From: an uncultured Polycyclovorans sp.
Lineage (GTDB): Bacteria > Pseudomonadota > Gammaproteobacteria > Nevskiales > Nevskiaceae
Assembly: GCA_936928855.1 (NCBI GenBank)
Contig: CAKZHZ010000097.1
Location: 1-33,124 of the forward strand
Length of the DNA stretch: 33,124 bases
Reading direction: 5' to 3'
Shown here: positions 15,560 through 24,220 of the stretch, in pieces
Layout of the letters: each line of letters begins with the position of its first letter
Numbering within the stretch: position 1 is the stretch's first letter
Position numbers and translations under genes: made by a program
Notes under the pieces: generated by a model
What the model was told of the DNA's origin: nothing
Seen by the model: the letters and a program-made list of their open reading frames with translations, nothing else
Database searches by the model: none

Positions 15560-16894
15560 ATGCGAGCAACACTGCAAAAAATTTCCGGAATGGCCCTGTT
15601 CGTCGGGGTCATCATCCTGCTGGGCCTGCTGTCGGTGCGCTTCAACACCGCACTGGACTGGACGGTGGGGGGCCGCAACAGCCTGACCGCCGCCAGTGAG
15701 AAACAGCTGGCGTCCATGCCGGATCCGCTGGTGATCCGGGTGTTCGCCTATTCCGGCGACCCCATCCGCAAGAGCGTGGAGACCGATCTGGCGCGGTACA
15801 CCCGGGCCAAGGACAACATCGAGCTGCGGTTCATCGATCCCAGCACCAACCCCGAGGCGGTGCGCGAGTTCGAGATCCGCCAGCCCGGGCAGATCGTCAT
15901 TGAATACCAGGGGCGCCGCGAAACCCTCGCAGGCACCACCGAGCCCATGATCACCACGGCCCTGCAGCGGCTGGCCTATGGCGGCGAGCAATGGGTGGTG
16001 TTCGTGCGCGGCCACGGCGAGCGCAGTATCGAAGATGATCAGGATCAGGGCGCACTGTCGATCTACGCGGCGATCCTGCGCGACAAGGGCCTCAAGGTGC
16101 AGTCGCTGAGCCTGGTCGATACCCCGGAGATTCCCGACAACACCAGCGTGCTGGTGCTCGCCAGCCCGGAGAAGGACTATCTCCCGGGCGAAATCGCGCT
16201 GATCCAGGCCTATGTGGAGAACGGCGGCAATCTGCTCTGGCTGACCGACCCCGACGTGCCCACCGGCCTGGCGCCGCTGGCCGAGCAGGTCGGTCTGGCC
16301 TGGCTGGACGGCTATGCGATCTTCCCCGAGTACCAGCTGTTGGGGACGGGGCATCCGGGCTTCTTCGTATCGCTGTCCTACCCGCAGAACCCCGTCACTC
16401 AGGGCTTCGACCAGGTCACCCTGTTCCCGCTGGCGCGGGCACTGGCGCTGAGCCCGCCGCAGGACTGGACCCACCAGGCCCTGCTGGTCACCAGCGAGGC
16501 CGCCTGGCTCGAAACCGGCGACATCAGCGGCGGCACGGTGGCGCTCGACGACGCCGACATCCCCGGTCCGCTGACCATTGGCGCCACCCTGACCCGTCGG
16601 CTCGGCGAAGGGGAGGCCGCCCGCACCCAGCGGCTGGCCTTTATCGGCGACAGCGATTTTCTCAGCAACGCCCACATCAGTGAACTGGGCAACCAGGCCT
16701 TTGCGCTCAACCTGGCGCAGTGGCTGGCATCGCGGGATGCCCAACTCAATATCGACGTGCCCAAGGCACCGGACACGGTTATCACCCTGGGGCCGACGGC
16801 GTCGTGGGTGATCTCGATCGGCTTTGTCGCGGTGCTGCCGCTGCTGCTGCTCGGCTTCGGTGTCACCCGTTGGCTGCTGCGTCGGCGGCGCTGA
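15560..16894 (+). CDS. GldG-family ABC-associated membrane protein
   Basis: One N-terminal membrane helix (GMALFVGVIILLGLLSV) precedes a large soluble region and a C-terminal helix (VISIGFVAVLPLLLLGFGV) ending in an arginine-rich tail. The family motifs are DWTVGGRNSLTAASEKQLAS, LVIRVFAYSGDPIRKSV, FVRGHGERSI, VLASPEKDYLPGEIALIQAY and ENGGNLLWLTDPD. The ATG at 15560 is preferred because GAGGA lies 8 bases before it; a GTG at 15545 overlapping the previous stop codon is an alternative. Gliding-associated GldG gave the family its name, but relatives are widespread in non-gliding proteobacteria with unknown function. Confidence 0.88.
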   Translation: MRATLQKISGMALFVGVIILLGLLSVRFNTALDWTVGGRNSLTAASEKQLASMPDPLVIRVFAYSGDPIRKSVETDLARYTRAKDNIELRFIDPSTNPEAVREFEIRQPGQIVIEYQGRRETLAGTTEPMITTALQRLAYGGEQWVVFVRGHGERSIEDDQDQGALSIYAAILRDKGLKVQSLSLVDTPEIPDNTSVLVLASPEKDYLPGEIALIQAYVENGGNLLWLTDPDVPTGLAPLAEQVGLAWLDGYAIFPEYQLLGTGHPGFFVSLSYPQNPVTQGFDQVTLFPLARALALSPPQDWTHQALLVTSEAAWLETGDISGGTVALDDADIPGPLTIGATLTRRLGEGEAARTQRLAFIGDSDFLSNAHISELGNQAFALNLAQWLASRDAQLNIDVPKAPDTVITLGPTASWVISIGFVAVLPLLLLGFGVTRWLLRRRR

Positions 16895-16906
16895 GGGGGC
16901 TCTCCG

Positions 16907-17782
16907 ATGAAGCGCAGTCATCTCAACCTGGGCCTGCTGGTGATGGTGGCCGGTCTCGGTGCGACCCTGTATTTCACCCGGGAGCAGCCGCCCCCGCCCG
17001 AGCCCCTGACCGCGATGACGCCGGATGCCATCGACCGTGTCGAGGTGGCGCACGAGGGCCATCCCTTGATCCGGCTGGAGCGCTCCGGTACGGAGTGGTG
17101 GTTGCGGGCACCAGTGGAGGCCCCGGCCGACCGTCTCGAAGTCAATGGCATTCTCACGGTCGCCAGCCTGCCGGTGAAAAAGCGGGTCGACGCCGGGGTT
17201 GACCCCGCTGCGGTCGGCCTCACACCGCCGACCTACACCGTCACGCTCAATGATCAGGTGCTGCGCTTCGGCGGCATGGAGCCGCTGGCCTTCCAGCGCT
17301 ACGTTGGCATCGGGGATCAGGTGGTGCTGGTAGACGATCCCCCAAGCGCTGCGCTGGATGCCGACTTCAGCGACCTCGTCAGCAAACAGCTGGTGTCCAC
17401 CGACGCCGCATTGCAGCGTATCGAGGTGCCCGGGATGACCCTGGAGAAAGGCGCAGACGGATGGACGTCGCCAGAACATCCCGATGCCGCCAGCGACGCT
17501 CTGGTGGCAGTGGTTGAGGGCTGGCGAACCGCACAGGCCATGTGGAATGCCGCCCTCGAGCCCGGCACCGAAGCGCCTGCGGAGTCCGTCACCCTGCACT
17601 TGGCCGATGGCGGTACCCGCGTGTTCGGCATCGCCCGACGCGAGCCCCAGCTGGAACTGGTGGACCTCGATTACCAGGTGCGCCGCACCCTGTCACGGGC
17701 CCTGATCGACACCCTGCTGACATTACCCACCGCGTCCACCGAATCGGCGCCCATCGCCGCTGTGGACGACACGCCAGGCTGA
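16907..17782 (+). CDS. DUF4340 domain protein
   Basis: It has a single N-terminal membrane anchor (LNLGLLVMVAGLGATLYFT) followed by a periplasmic region. Segments such as AIDRVEVAHEGHPLIRLERS, WWLRAPVEAPADRLEVNGIL, YTVTLNDQVLRFGGMEPLAF and YVGIGDQVVLVDDP match the repeated beta layout of DUF4340. It sits 12 bases after the GldG-like gene, the usual partner. It likely works on the outer face of the inner membrane with that exporter; the biochemical role is unknown. Only two bases separate its stop codon from mutM. Confidence 0.83.
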   Translation: MKRSHLNLGLLVMVAGLGATLYFTREQPPPPEPLTAMTPDAIDRVEVAHEGHPLIRLERSGTEWWLRAPVEAPADRLEVNGILTVASLPVKKRVDAGVDPAAVGLTPPTYTVTLNDQVLRFGGMEPLAFQRYVGIGDQVVLVDDPPSAALDADFSDLVSKQLVSTDAALQRIEVPGMTLEKGADGWTSPEHPDAASDALVAVVEGWRTAQAMWNAALEPGTEAPAESVTLHLADGGTRVFGIARREPQLELVDLDYQVRRTLSRALIDTLLTLPTASTESAPIAAVDDTPG

Positions 17783-17784
17783 CC

Positions 17785-18603
17785 ATGCCGGAACTGCCCG
17801 AGGTCGAGACCATCCGGCGCGGCGTCACGCCGCACATTCTCGGGCGCCGTATCGAACAGGTGGTGGTGCGCGAGCGTCGGCTGCGCTGGCCGGTGCCCGA
17901 CGGGCTGGAAACGCGGCTGCCGGGCCAGACCGTTACCGCCACCCACCGGCGGGGCAAGTATCTGATCATCACGCTCGACAGCGGCGACCGGCTGATGGTG
18001 CACCTCGGCATGTCCGGCCGCCTGTTCGTGCTCACGCCCGACACCCCGCTGCGCAAGCACGATCACGTCGACCTGCGCTTCGATGGCGAGGTGCTGCTGC
18101 GCCTGCAGGACCCGCGACGGTTCGGGGCACTGCTGCTGTGGCCGGCCGGCGAGACGGGCCACCCGCTGCTGGATCACCTCGGCCCCGAACCCTTCGACCC
18201 AGCCTTTGACGGCACCTACCTGTTTCGCCGTTCGCGACGGCGCACCGGGCCGGTCAAGAGCTTCCTCATGGACGGCGAGACGGTGGTCGGCTGCGGCAAC
18301 ATCTACGCCGCAGAGTCCCTGTTCCGGGCCGGCATCCGCCCGACCCGGCCCGCCGGACGGGTGACCCGCCGCGAGTACGAAGCGCTGGCCACCGCCGTCC
18401 GGAACGTACTCGAGGAGGCCGTCATCCAGGGCGGTACCACCTTGCGCGATTTTGCCGGCGCCCATGGCGAGTCCGGCTATTTCCAGCAGGATCTGTATGT
18501 CTATGGTCGCGATGGCGAGCCCTGCCGCATCTGCGACCGGCTGATCCGCCCGGGGCGCATCGGACAGCGTGCAAGCTGCTACTGCCCCGGCTGCCAGAAG
18601 TAG
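17785..18603 (+). CDS. mutM: Formamidopyrimidine-DNA glycosylase
   Basis: This base-excision repair enzyme removes 8-oxoguanine and formamidopyrimidines and cuts the abasic site. The catalytic N-terminal proline and glutamates are in MPELPEVETIRRGVTPHILG. The family lysine is in RRGKYLIITL, LMVHLGMSGRLFVL follows, and the helix-two-turn-helix carries VVGCGNIYAAESLFRAGI. The C-terminal zinc finger has the spacing C-x2-C-x16-C-x2-C (CRIC ... CPGC). At 272 residues it is complete. It starts two bases after the DUF4340 stop codon, suggesting co-transcription with the exporter genes. Confidence 0.97.
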   Translation: MPELPEVETIRRGVTPHILGRRIEQVVVRERRLRWPVPDGLETRLPGQTVTATHRRGKYLIITLDSGDRLMVHLGMSGRLFVLTPDTPLRKHDHVDLRFDGEVLLRLQDPRRFGALLLWPAGETGHPLLDHLGPEPFDPAFDGTYLFRRSRRRTGPVKSFLMDGETVVGCGNIYAAESLFRAGIRPTRPAGRVTRREYEALATAVRNVLEEAVIQGGTTLRDFAGAHGESGYFQQDLYVYGRDGEPCRICDRLIRPGRIGQRASCYCPGCQK

Positions 18604-18650
18604 ACGCACGCGGCCCCACCCGAACCGGCAGTTGCCCTGACGCGAGGGCC

Positions 18651-18670
18651 AACATACCCTAGGGTATGTT
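18651..18670. promoter_or_regulatory. Perfect 20-bp palindromic operator candidate upstream of the ene-reductase
   Basis: AACATACCCTAGGGTATGTT is fully self-complementary and ends 18 bases before the ATG of the flavin oxidoreductase gene, where a repressor would block transcription. TTGCCC at 18632 could be a -35 with the palindrome covering the -10 region. No regulator gene lies next to it, so the cognate factor is unknown. Confidence 0.6.
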
Positions 18671-18688
18671 CACCTCTGGAGCCGTCTG

Positions 18689-19978
18689 ATGACCGCCCTG
18701 CTGTCCAGCCCCCTGACCCTGCCCTGCGGCGCCACCCTGCCCAACCGCCTGTGCAAGGCCGCAATGACCGAGGGGCTGGCCAACCCGCAACTGCAGGCCA
18801 CCCCGGAACTGGTCACCCTGTATCGTCGATGGTCCGAGGGCGGCGCCGGACTGCTGCTCACCGGCAACGTGCAGATTGACCGCACTGTGCTGGAACGCCC
18901 GGGCAATGTCGCCATCGATGGCAATGGCGGTGAAGCGGCCCTGCGCGCCTGGGCACAGGCCGGCACCGCCAATGGCAACCACCTGTGGATGCAGATCTCC
19001 CACGCCGGGCGGCAATCGCCCCGCTATGTGACCACGCGCCCCCTCGGCCCCTCGGCCGTGCAGCTCGACATGCTCGGCAACTACGCCAAACCACGGGCGA
19101 TGACCGAGGCCGAGATCCTCGACTTCATCCAGCGTTTCGCCCGCGTCGCCGTCACGGCGCGTGACACGGGCTTCACCGGCGTGCAGATCCACTCCGCCCA
19201 CGGCTATCTGCTGTCCTCCTTCCTGTCGCCGGTGACCAACCGCCGCACCGATGCCTGGGGCGGCAGCCTGGAGAACCGTGCCCGGTTTCTGCTGGAAACG
19301 ATTCGCGCGGTGCGCAAGGCGGTGGGCGCGGACTTCCCGGTGGCGCTGAAACTCAACTCCGACGATTTCCGCAAAGGCGGTTTCTCGCACGAGGACTGCC
19401 TGCAGGTGGTGAGCTGGCTCAATGACGAGTCAGTCGACCTGCTGGAGGTTTCCGGCGGCACCTACGAGCAACCGCGGCTGCTCGGCTTTGATGGCAAGGC
19501 CGAAAGTGCCGTCGAGCCTCAGCGCGCCAGCACCAAGGCCCGTGAGGCCTACTTCCTGGACTACGCCGAAGCCATCCGCAAGGTGGCGAAGATGCCGCTG
19601 ATGGTGACCGGTGGCTTCCGCACCACCGCGGGCATGGAGGCCACCCTGCAGGAAGGCCACTGTGACGTCATCGGCCTGGGCCGTCCCCTGTGCACCGACA
19701 CCGACGCCCCCGCCCGCGCCCTGCGTGGCGAACTGCCGGTGATGCCGGCCTACGAGAAAACGCTGAAGCTCGGCAAGGCCCGCTGGCTGTCCGGCGCCAG
19801 CCCCGTCTTCCTGTTCAAGATCGTTAACGTCCTCGGCCAGCAGGGCTGGTACTACCAACAGATTGCCCGGCTCGGCCGCGGTCAGGCGCCGGATCTCCAG
19901 CGCGGCGTTTTCAAGGCCTTCCTTGCCTATCTGTGGGACGAATACAAGACGGCGTTCCGCGTCTGGCGCGCCCGCTGA
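18689..19978 (+). CDS. NADH:flavin oxidoreductase, old yellow enzyme family
   Basis: It is an FMN-dependent TIM-barrel oxidoreductase, probably reducing activated C=C bonds of enones or xenobiotics. Seen are PNRLCKAAMTEGLANPQLQA at the FMN-binding N-terminus, LWMQISHAGRQSPRYV, the active-site stretch VQIHSAHGYLLSSFLSP and TDAWGGSLENRARFLLETIR. The phosphate-binding part MVTGGFRTTAGMEATLQEG leads to GLGRPLCTDTDAPARAL. The iron-sulphur and second dinucleotide domains of the large 2,4-dienoyl-CoA reductases are absent. At 429 residues it has a C-terminal extension of about 60 residues beyond the barrel. Expression is probably controlled at the palindrome upstream. An SDR gene follows after 34 bases. 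Confidence 0.9.
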   Translation: MTALLSSPLTLPCGATLPNRLCKAAMTEGLANPQLQATPELVTLYRRWSEGGAGLLLTGNVQIDRTVLERPGNVAIDGNGGEAALRAWAQAGTANGNHLWMQISHAGRQSPRYVTTRPLGPSAVQLDMLGNYAKPRAMTEAEILDFIQRFARVAVTARDTGFTGVQIHSAHGYLLSSFLSPVTNRRTDAWGGSLENRARFLLETIRAVRKAVGADFPVALKLNSDDFRKGGFSHEDCLQVVSWLNDESVDLLEVSGGTYEQPRLLGFDGKAESAVEPQRASTKAREAYFLDYAEAIRKVAKMPLMVTGGFRTTAGMEATLQEGHCDVIGLGRPLCTDTDAPARALRGELPVMPAYEKTLKLGKARWLSGASPVFLFKIVNVLGQQGWYYQQIARLGRGQAPDLQRGVFKAFLAYLWDEYKTAFRVWRAR

Positions 19979-20012
19979 ACATCCATCGCGCCACTGGCGC
20001 CAGGAGCTGACC

Positions 20013-21074
20013 ATGCAGATCGACACCTCCGTCCCCGTGATGATCACCGGCGCCACCGGCTATGTGGCCGGCTGGGTGGTGAAGCGCCTGCTGGAAGCCG
20101 GCCTGACCGTGCATGCGCCGATCCGCGACCCGGACAATGTCTCCAAACGGCAGCACCTGGACGCCCTGGCGGCCGAACTGCCGGGCCAGCTGCGCTACTT
20201 CAAGGCGGACCTGCTGACCCCGGGCGCCTACGCTGAGGCCATGGCGGGTTGCCAGGTGGTGTTTCACACCGCCTCGCCGTTCAAGACCACCGTGCGCGAT
20301 GTGCAGAAGGAGCTGATCGAGCCGGCGCAGCGGGGCACCCGCAATATCCTCGAAACGGTGAACGCCACCCCCAGCGTGCGCCGCGTGGTGCTCACCAGCA
20401 GCTGCGCCGCCATCTTTGGTGACAGCGCCGATCTCGCCACCACACCACGGGGTGTGTTCGACGAATCTGTCTGGAACACCAGCTCCTCATTGGATCATCA
20501 GCCCTACTCCTACTCGAAGACCCTGGCCGAGCGGGAAGCCTGGTCCCTCGTCGAAGGTCAGCAGCGCTGGGACCTGGTCACCATCAATCCGGCACTGGTG
20601 GTGGGGCCGGGTCTGAACCCGTTCGCCACTTCCGAAAGCTTTTCGCTGGTGCGCCAACTCGGCGACGGCTCGATGAAGCCCGGTGTGCCGGACATGCGGA
20701 TCGGGGTGGTGGATGTACGCGAGGTGGCCGACGCTCATGTGCGCGCCGCCTTCACGCCGGAGGCCGCCGGTCGCTACATTCTTTCCGGCCTCGACGCCAG
20801 TCTGCTGGAGATGGCGGCCACCCTGCTGCCCCGTTTCGGCGACCGCTACCCGATCCCCCGGCGCACCCTGCCGAAGTGGCTGGTCTGGCTGACCGGCCCA
20901 CTGGTGAACAAGGCCCTCACGCGAAAGATGGTGGCCCGCAACATGAACCTGCCATGGCGCGCCGACAACCGCCGCAGTCGCGAGGAACTGGGCATCCACT
21001 ACCGCCCTCTGGCGGAGTCGATGAACGACTTCTTCCAACAGCTGGTCGACAGCGGACAGTTCAAACGGAACTGA
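20013..21074 (+). CDS. NAD(P)-dependent extended SDR, dihydroflavonol-4-reductase-like
   Basis: This is a Rossmann-fold oxidoreductase of 353 residues. The cofactor motif is MITGATGYVAGWVVKRLLEA. The catalytic serine is in VVLTSSCAAIFGD and the Tyr-x3-Lys pair in QPYSYSKTLAEREAW. NPALVVGPGLNPF and GVVDVREVADAHVRAAF are typical of the DFR/cinnamoyl-CoA reductase branch of extended SDRs. AGGAG lies 8 bases before the ATG, fixing this start. It follows the ene-reductase closely and probably shares its transcript; the two reductases could act on related carbonyl or enone substrates, which is inference. Confidence 0.88.
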   Translation: MQIDTSVPVMITGATGYVAGWVVKRLLEAGLTVHAPIRDPDNVSKRQHLDALAAELPGQLRYFKADLLTPGAYAEAMAGCQVVFHTASPFKTTVRDVQKELIEPAQRGTRNILETVNATPSVRRVVLTSSCAAIFGDSADLATTPRGVFDESVWNTSSSLDHQPYSYSKTLAEREAWSLVEGQQRWDLVTINPALVVGPGLNPFATSESFSLVRQLGDGSMKPGVPDMRIGVVDVREVADAHVRAAFTPEAAGRYILSGLDASLLEMAATLLPRFGDRYPIPRRTLPKWLVWLTGPLVNKALTRKMVARNMNLPWRADNRRSREELGIHYRPLAESMNDFFQQLVDSGQFKRN

Positions 21075-21220
21075 GGCCACCGTGGGCCGAACCGCCTGCG
21101 GTGTCCAGCCTGAACCTATACGCCGCGAGCACTGCCCGACCCCAACCTTGGGCATGGCATGTGACCGATGGTAGCCTTCGGCCATCCGGCTTTCAGACAG
21201 CATGATCAGCCCCCTCGAAC

Positions 21221-22207
21221 ATGGATGCTCTACTCAACCAACTGGCGCAATCGGTATCGGGCGCCCAGGATCTCGAATCGCTGACGCGCCCGCTGCTGGA
21301 ACTGCTGGAAGCAGTCACCGGTATGGAGTCCACCTACCTGACGTCGATTGAGCCGACGCGCCGCCATCAGCACATCCTGTTTGCCCGCAATATCGGTGAG
21401 ATGACCATCCCCGAGGGCCTCAGCGTGCCCTGGGAAGACACGCTGTGCAGACGCGCGCTGGAAGAGGAGGTCCACTTCGTCAACGATGTGGAGACCCGCT
21501 GGGGCGACTCCGACGCGGCACGCGCGCTCGGCATCAGGACCTATCTCAGCCAACCGGTGCGCGCCGCGGATGGTGCCCTGTTCGGCACCCTGTGCGCCGC
21601 CAGCGGGGAGCGCCGGGAGATTCCGGTGCAGACGGTGAAGGTGTTCAGCCTGTTTGCCCAGCTCATTGCACGGCAGATCGAGCGCGAACATCTGGTCGAA
21701 TCGCTGCGGGCCTCCAACGCCGAACTCAGTGCCCACGCCCTGATCGACGCCCTCACCGGCATCGCCAACCGGCGTGCCCTGCTCATCGAGCTGGGGCGCA
21801 TGCTGGCCCGCGCTCACCGGGACGGCAGTGGCCTGCTGCTGGCCTTCCTCGATCTCAACGGCTTCAAGACCGTCAACGACGTCCACGGCCACGATGCCGG
21901 CGACGCCTTGCTATGCCAGGTGGCGCGCGAACTGGCCACCGGCATGCGTGCCGGCGATGTCGTGGGGCGCTACGGCGGTGACGAGTTCGTGGTCATCGCC
22001 AATGGCTACGACCCCGAGGAGCTCGCCCTCCGGCTGCAGCAGCTCATCTCGCGGGAGCTGCCATGGGAAGGGCAAACCGTGCTCTTCGGCGGCCCCAGCG
22101 TCGGCGTGGTACGGGCCCTGCCCAGCGACACCGTCCCCCACCTCATGGCACGGGCGGATGCAGCCATGTACGAGGTCAAGAAGGCACGAAAAGCCTCGCG
22201 CAACTGA
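21221..22207 (+). CDS. GAF-GGDEF diguanylate cyclase
   Basis: It makes cyclic di-GMP. Residues 1-155 form a GAF sensor domain (LLEAVTGMESTYLTSIEP, IPEGLSVPWEDTLCRRALEE, IRTYLSQPVRAADGALFGTL). A GGDEF domain follows (DALTGIANRRALL, FLDLNGFKTVNDVHGHDAGD, RYGGDEFVVIANGY). The active-site GGDEF is intact, and the product-inhibition site RAGD sits five residues before it, so feedback inhibition is expected. There is no EAL domain or membrane helix, so it is cytoplasmic. The 146-base gap upstream shows no clear promoter. It converges with the desaturase gene, 9 bases away. Confidence 0.93.
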   Translation: MDALLNQLAQSVSGAQDLESLTRPLLELLEAVTGMESTYLTSIEPTRRHQHILFARNIGEMTIPEGLSVPWEDTLCRRALEEEVHFVNDVETRWGDSDAARALGIRTYLSQPVRAADGALFGTLCAASGERREIPVQTVKVFSLFAQLIARQIEREHLVESLRASNAELSAHALIDALTGIANRRALLIELGRMLARAHRDGSGLLLAFLDLNGFKTVNDVHGHDAGDALLCQVARELATGMRAGDVVGRYGGDEFVVIANGYDPEELALRLQQLISRELPWEGQTVLFGGPSVGVVRALPSDTVPHLMARADAAMYEVKKARKASRN

Positions 22208-22216
22208 AGCGGCAAC

Positions 22217-23098
22217 TCAGTCCTGCGGACGGCGGCTGAAGATCCCGATCATGGGCGTGCCATGCGCGCGCATGGCCGGCTCGATCCGCCGATGCACCGC
22301 GTGGTAGTGGTAGAACGGCACCCGCGGAAACAGGTGGTGCACCGAGTGCAGGTTCTGGCCCAGCCAGAACCACTCCAGCGGCTTCATCCACCCCGGCATC
22401 AGCAGGCTGTTGGTGTTGCGGTAGCGGGCCGGCTCCTCGTAGGGCAGGTGGGGCCGGTAGGCAAACCAGTAGGCGGTGAAGAAGGCGCCGGCGAAGTAGC
22501 CGGCCACCAGCACCAGCAGCATGCCTTCGCGTGCCACCAGCAGGGCCACGGCCAGTCGCCAGCCGATGGCAAGGCTCACCTCCGCACCGTAGGTCAGCTT
22601 TTCGCGCAACGGCGCTGTCGCCCAGTAGTCGCGGAACAGGAAGGTGTTCTGTACCCACAGAAAGCGGAACCCGCAGCCCACGAAGGCCAGAAAGCCGTCC
22701 GACATGCCCTTCACCACGAAGTCCGGATCCTTGTCCGGCTGGTTGGTGTAGCGGTGGTGCGTGAAGTGCTCCACGCGATGGGTGGAGTAGGGCACCATGA
22801 TGATCGGGGCCACCAGGTAGCCGCAGAGGTCGTTGAGCCACTTGCTGCCGTCCCGGCCGCCGTTGATGTTGCCGTGCGCCGCCTCGTGCAAGGGGGTGTA
22901 GGACATGTAGGTCATCACCGCATAGACCAGCACGGCAGCCCACAACGGCAGAAGACCGGCCGCGAAGGCCCACAGGTTGCCGACGAACACCGCAAGAACC
23001 CCGACCACCATCGCCACCGTCGGCCAGGCGATGCGCCCAGTGTATGCTCGCGCCACGTCAATGGCCTTCCGGTTCAACGCGATCAGATCCTGCTGCAT
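22217..23098 (-). CDS. Membrane fatty-acid desaturase family protein
   Basis: It is a di-iron integral-membrane desaturase or hydroxylase of 293 residues. Histidine boxes are HEAAHGN, HRVEHFTHHRYTN and HSVHHLFPRVPFY. Hydrophobic segments lie at about residues 22-65 and 145-185. GGAGAG lies before the ATG that begins MQQDLIALNRKAIDVA. The histidine spacing fits the FA_desaturase superfamily, which also contains carotenoid ketolase/hydroxylase-like enzymes, so the substrate is not certain. It is divergent from an AraC-type regulator, a common layout for a regulated desaturase. Confidence 0.85.
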   Translation of the reverse strand: MQQDLIALNRKAIDVARAYTGRIAWPTVAMVVGVLAVFVGNLWAFAAGLLPLWAAVLVYAVMTYMSYTPLHEAAHGNINGGRDGSKWLNDLCGYLVAPIIMVPYSTHRVEHFTHHRYTNQPDKDPDFVVKGMSDGFLAFVGCGFRFLWVQNTFLFRDYWATAPLREKLTYGAEVSLAIGWRLAVALLVAREGMLLVLVAGYFAGAFFTAYWFAYRPHLPYEEPARYRNTNSLLMPGWMKPLEWFWLGQNLHSVHHLFPRVPFYHYHAVHRRIEPAMRAHGTPMIGIFSRRPQD

Positions 23099-23194
23099 GA
23101 TGCTCTCCGTCCCCCATGTTCGATGGCAGCACCTTAGCCATGCACGGGCCGCCTGCACAGGACTTTCCCGGCCGACCACAGCGCATTTGCGGCC

Positions 23195-24220
23195 ATGAGC
23201 CTCGACGCCCGCATTCAGCATCCCGCCGTGATCGGGCAGGTCATGGTGAACTTTGCCGCCCGCTATGGCGTCGATGCCGACACCTGCCTGATGGACACCG
23301 GCATCACCCCCGCCCAGCTGGGCGACCCCGACACCCTGATCGCCCGCGAACAGGAAATGCGGCTGGTGGAGAACCTGATGCTGGCGCTGCCCGACGTGCC
23401 GGCACTGGGCTTCGAGCTGGGCCTGCAGTACAACATCGCCACTTTCGGCATCTGGGGCTTCGCCCTGCGCATCAGCCGCAACCTGCGGGAAGCCTGCCAG
23501 TTCGCGCTGCGCTATATCCCGCTGAGCACGGCGTACTGTCGTCTCAGCCTGTACGCCGACGACACGGTCTTCGGGGTGGCGGCCGACCCGACGCCGATCC
23601 CGTTGCATCTGCAGGCGTTTCTGCTGGAACGGGATGTCGGCACCGCCGTGAACCTGCTGCACGAACTGGGGCTGGCCGGTGTGCGGGCACAGCGACTGTC
23701 GTTTCGCGGTCCGCCGCCGCCCCATGCCGCACGCATCGCGGAACTGAGCGGACTGCAACCGCAGTACGACAGCACCCGCAACGCCATCGAACTGCGGCGC
23801 GAAGACGCCGAGCGCCCGCTGCCGATGTACGACCCGCATCTGGTGCGCCTGCTGGAAGACCAGTGCCGGGCGCAACTGGAGCGGCGTCAGCTGGGCGGCA
23901 TCACCGGCCAGGTTCGCCAGTTGCTGCTGGGACCGCTGGGGCTGGTGGCCTCGCTGGAGGATGTGGCGCAGCACCTCGCCATCGCCCCGCGCAGCCTGCG
24001 CCGGCGCCTGGAAGACGAGGGCACACGCTACCGCGATCTGGTGGAGGCAGAGCGCCGTCAACTGGCGGCACAGCTACTGGAGGGCACCGAGATGAAGCTC
24101 GATGAGTTGGCCCTGCAACTGGGATATGGCGACACCGCCAGCTTCACCCGCGCGTTTCGCCGCTGGTTCGGGCAAGCTCCGGGGGAATACCGAAAGGCCA
24201 GAGGCAGGAGGGACCCATGA
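23195..24220 (+). CDS. AraC-family transcriptional regulator (OruR-like N-terminal domain)
   Basis: Residues 1-200 resemble the arabinose-binding-like domain found in OruR/ArgR-type AraC regulators. The C-terminal 100 residues hold two helix-turn-helix motifs (SLEDVAQHLAIAPRSLRRRL; DELALQLGYGDTASFTRAFR) ending in the canonical RRWFGQAPGEYR. It is divergent from the desaturase, with 96 bases between starts. Its stop codon overlaps the start of the LVIVD lipoprotein gene (ATGA). It may therefore control one or both sides; ligands of this group are often small amphipathic molecules, but none can be named here. Confidence 0.9.
   Translation: MSLDARIQHPAVIGQVMVNFAARYGVDADTCLMDTGITPAQLGDPDTLIAREQEMRLVENLMLALPDVPALGFELGLQYNIATFGIWGFALRISRNLREACQFALRYIPLSTAYCRLSLYADDTVFGVAADPTPIPLHLQAFLLERDVGTAVNLLHELGLAGVRAQRLSFRGPPPPHAARIAELSGLQPQYDSTRNAIELRREDAERPLPMYDPHLVRLLEDQCRAQLERRQLGGITGQVRQLLLGPLGLVASLEDVAQHLAIAPRSLRRRLEDEGTRYRDLVEAERRQLAAQLLEGTEMKLDELALQLGYGDTASFTRAFRRWFGQAPGEYRKARGRRDP

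Noticed and set aside
23099..24061. Extension of the desaturase frame upstream across the AraC gene
   Set aside because: The extra residues are antisense to the AraC coding region and unlike any desaturase; a good ribosome site marks the start at 23098.
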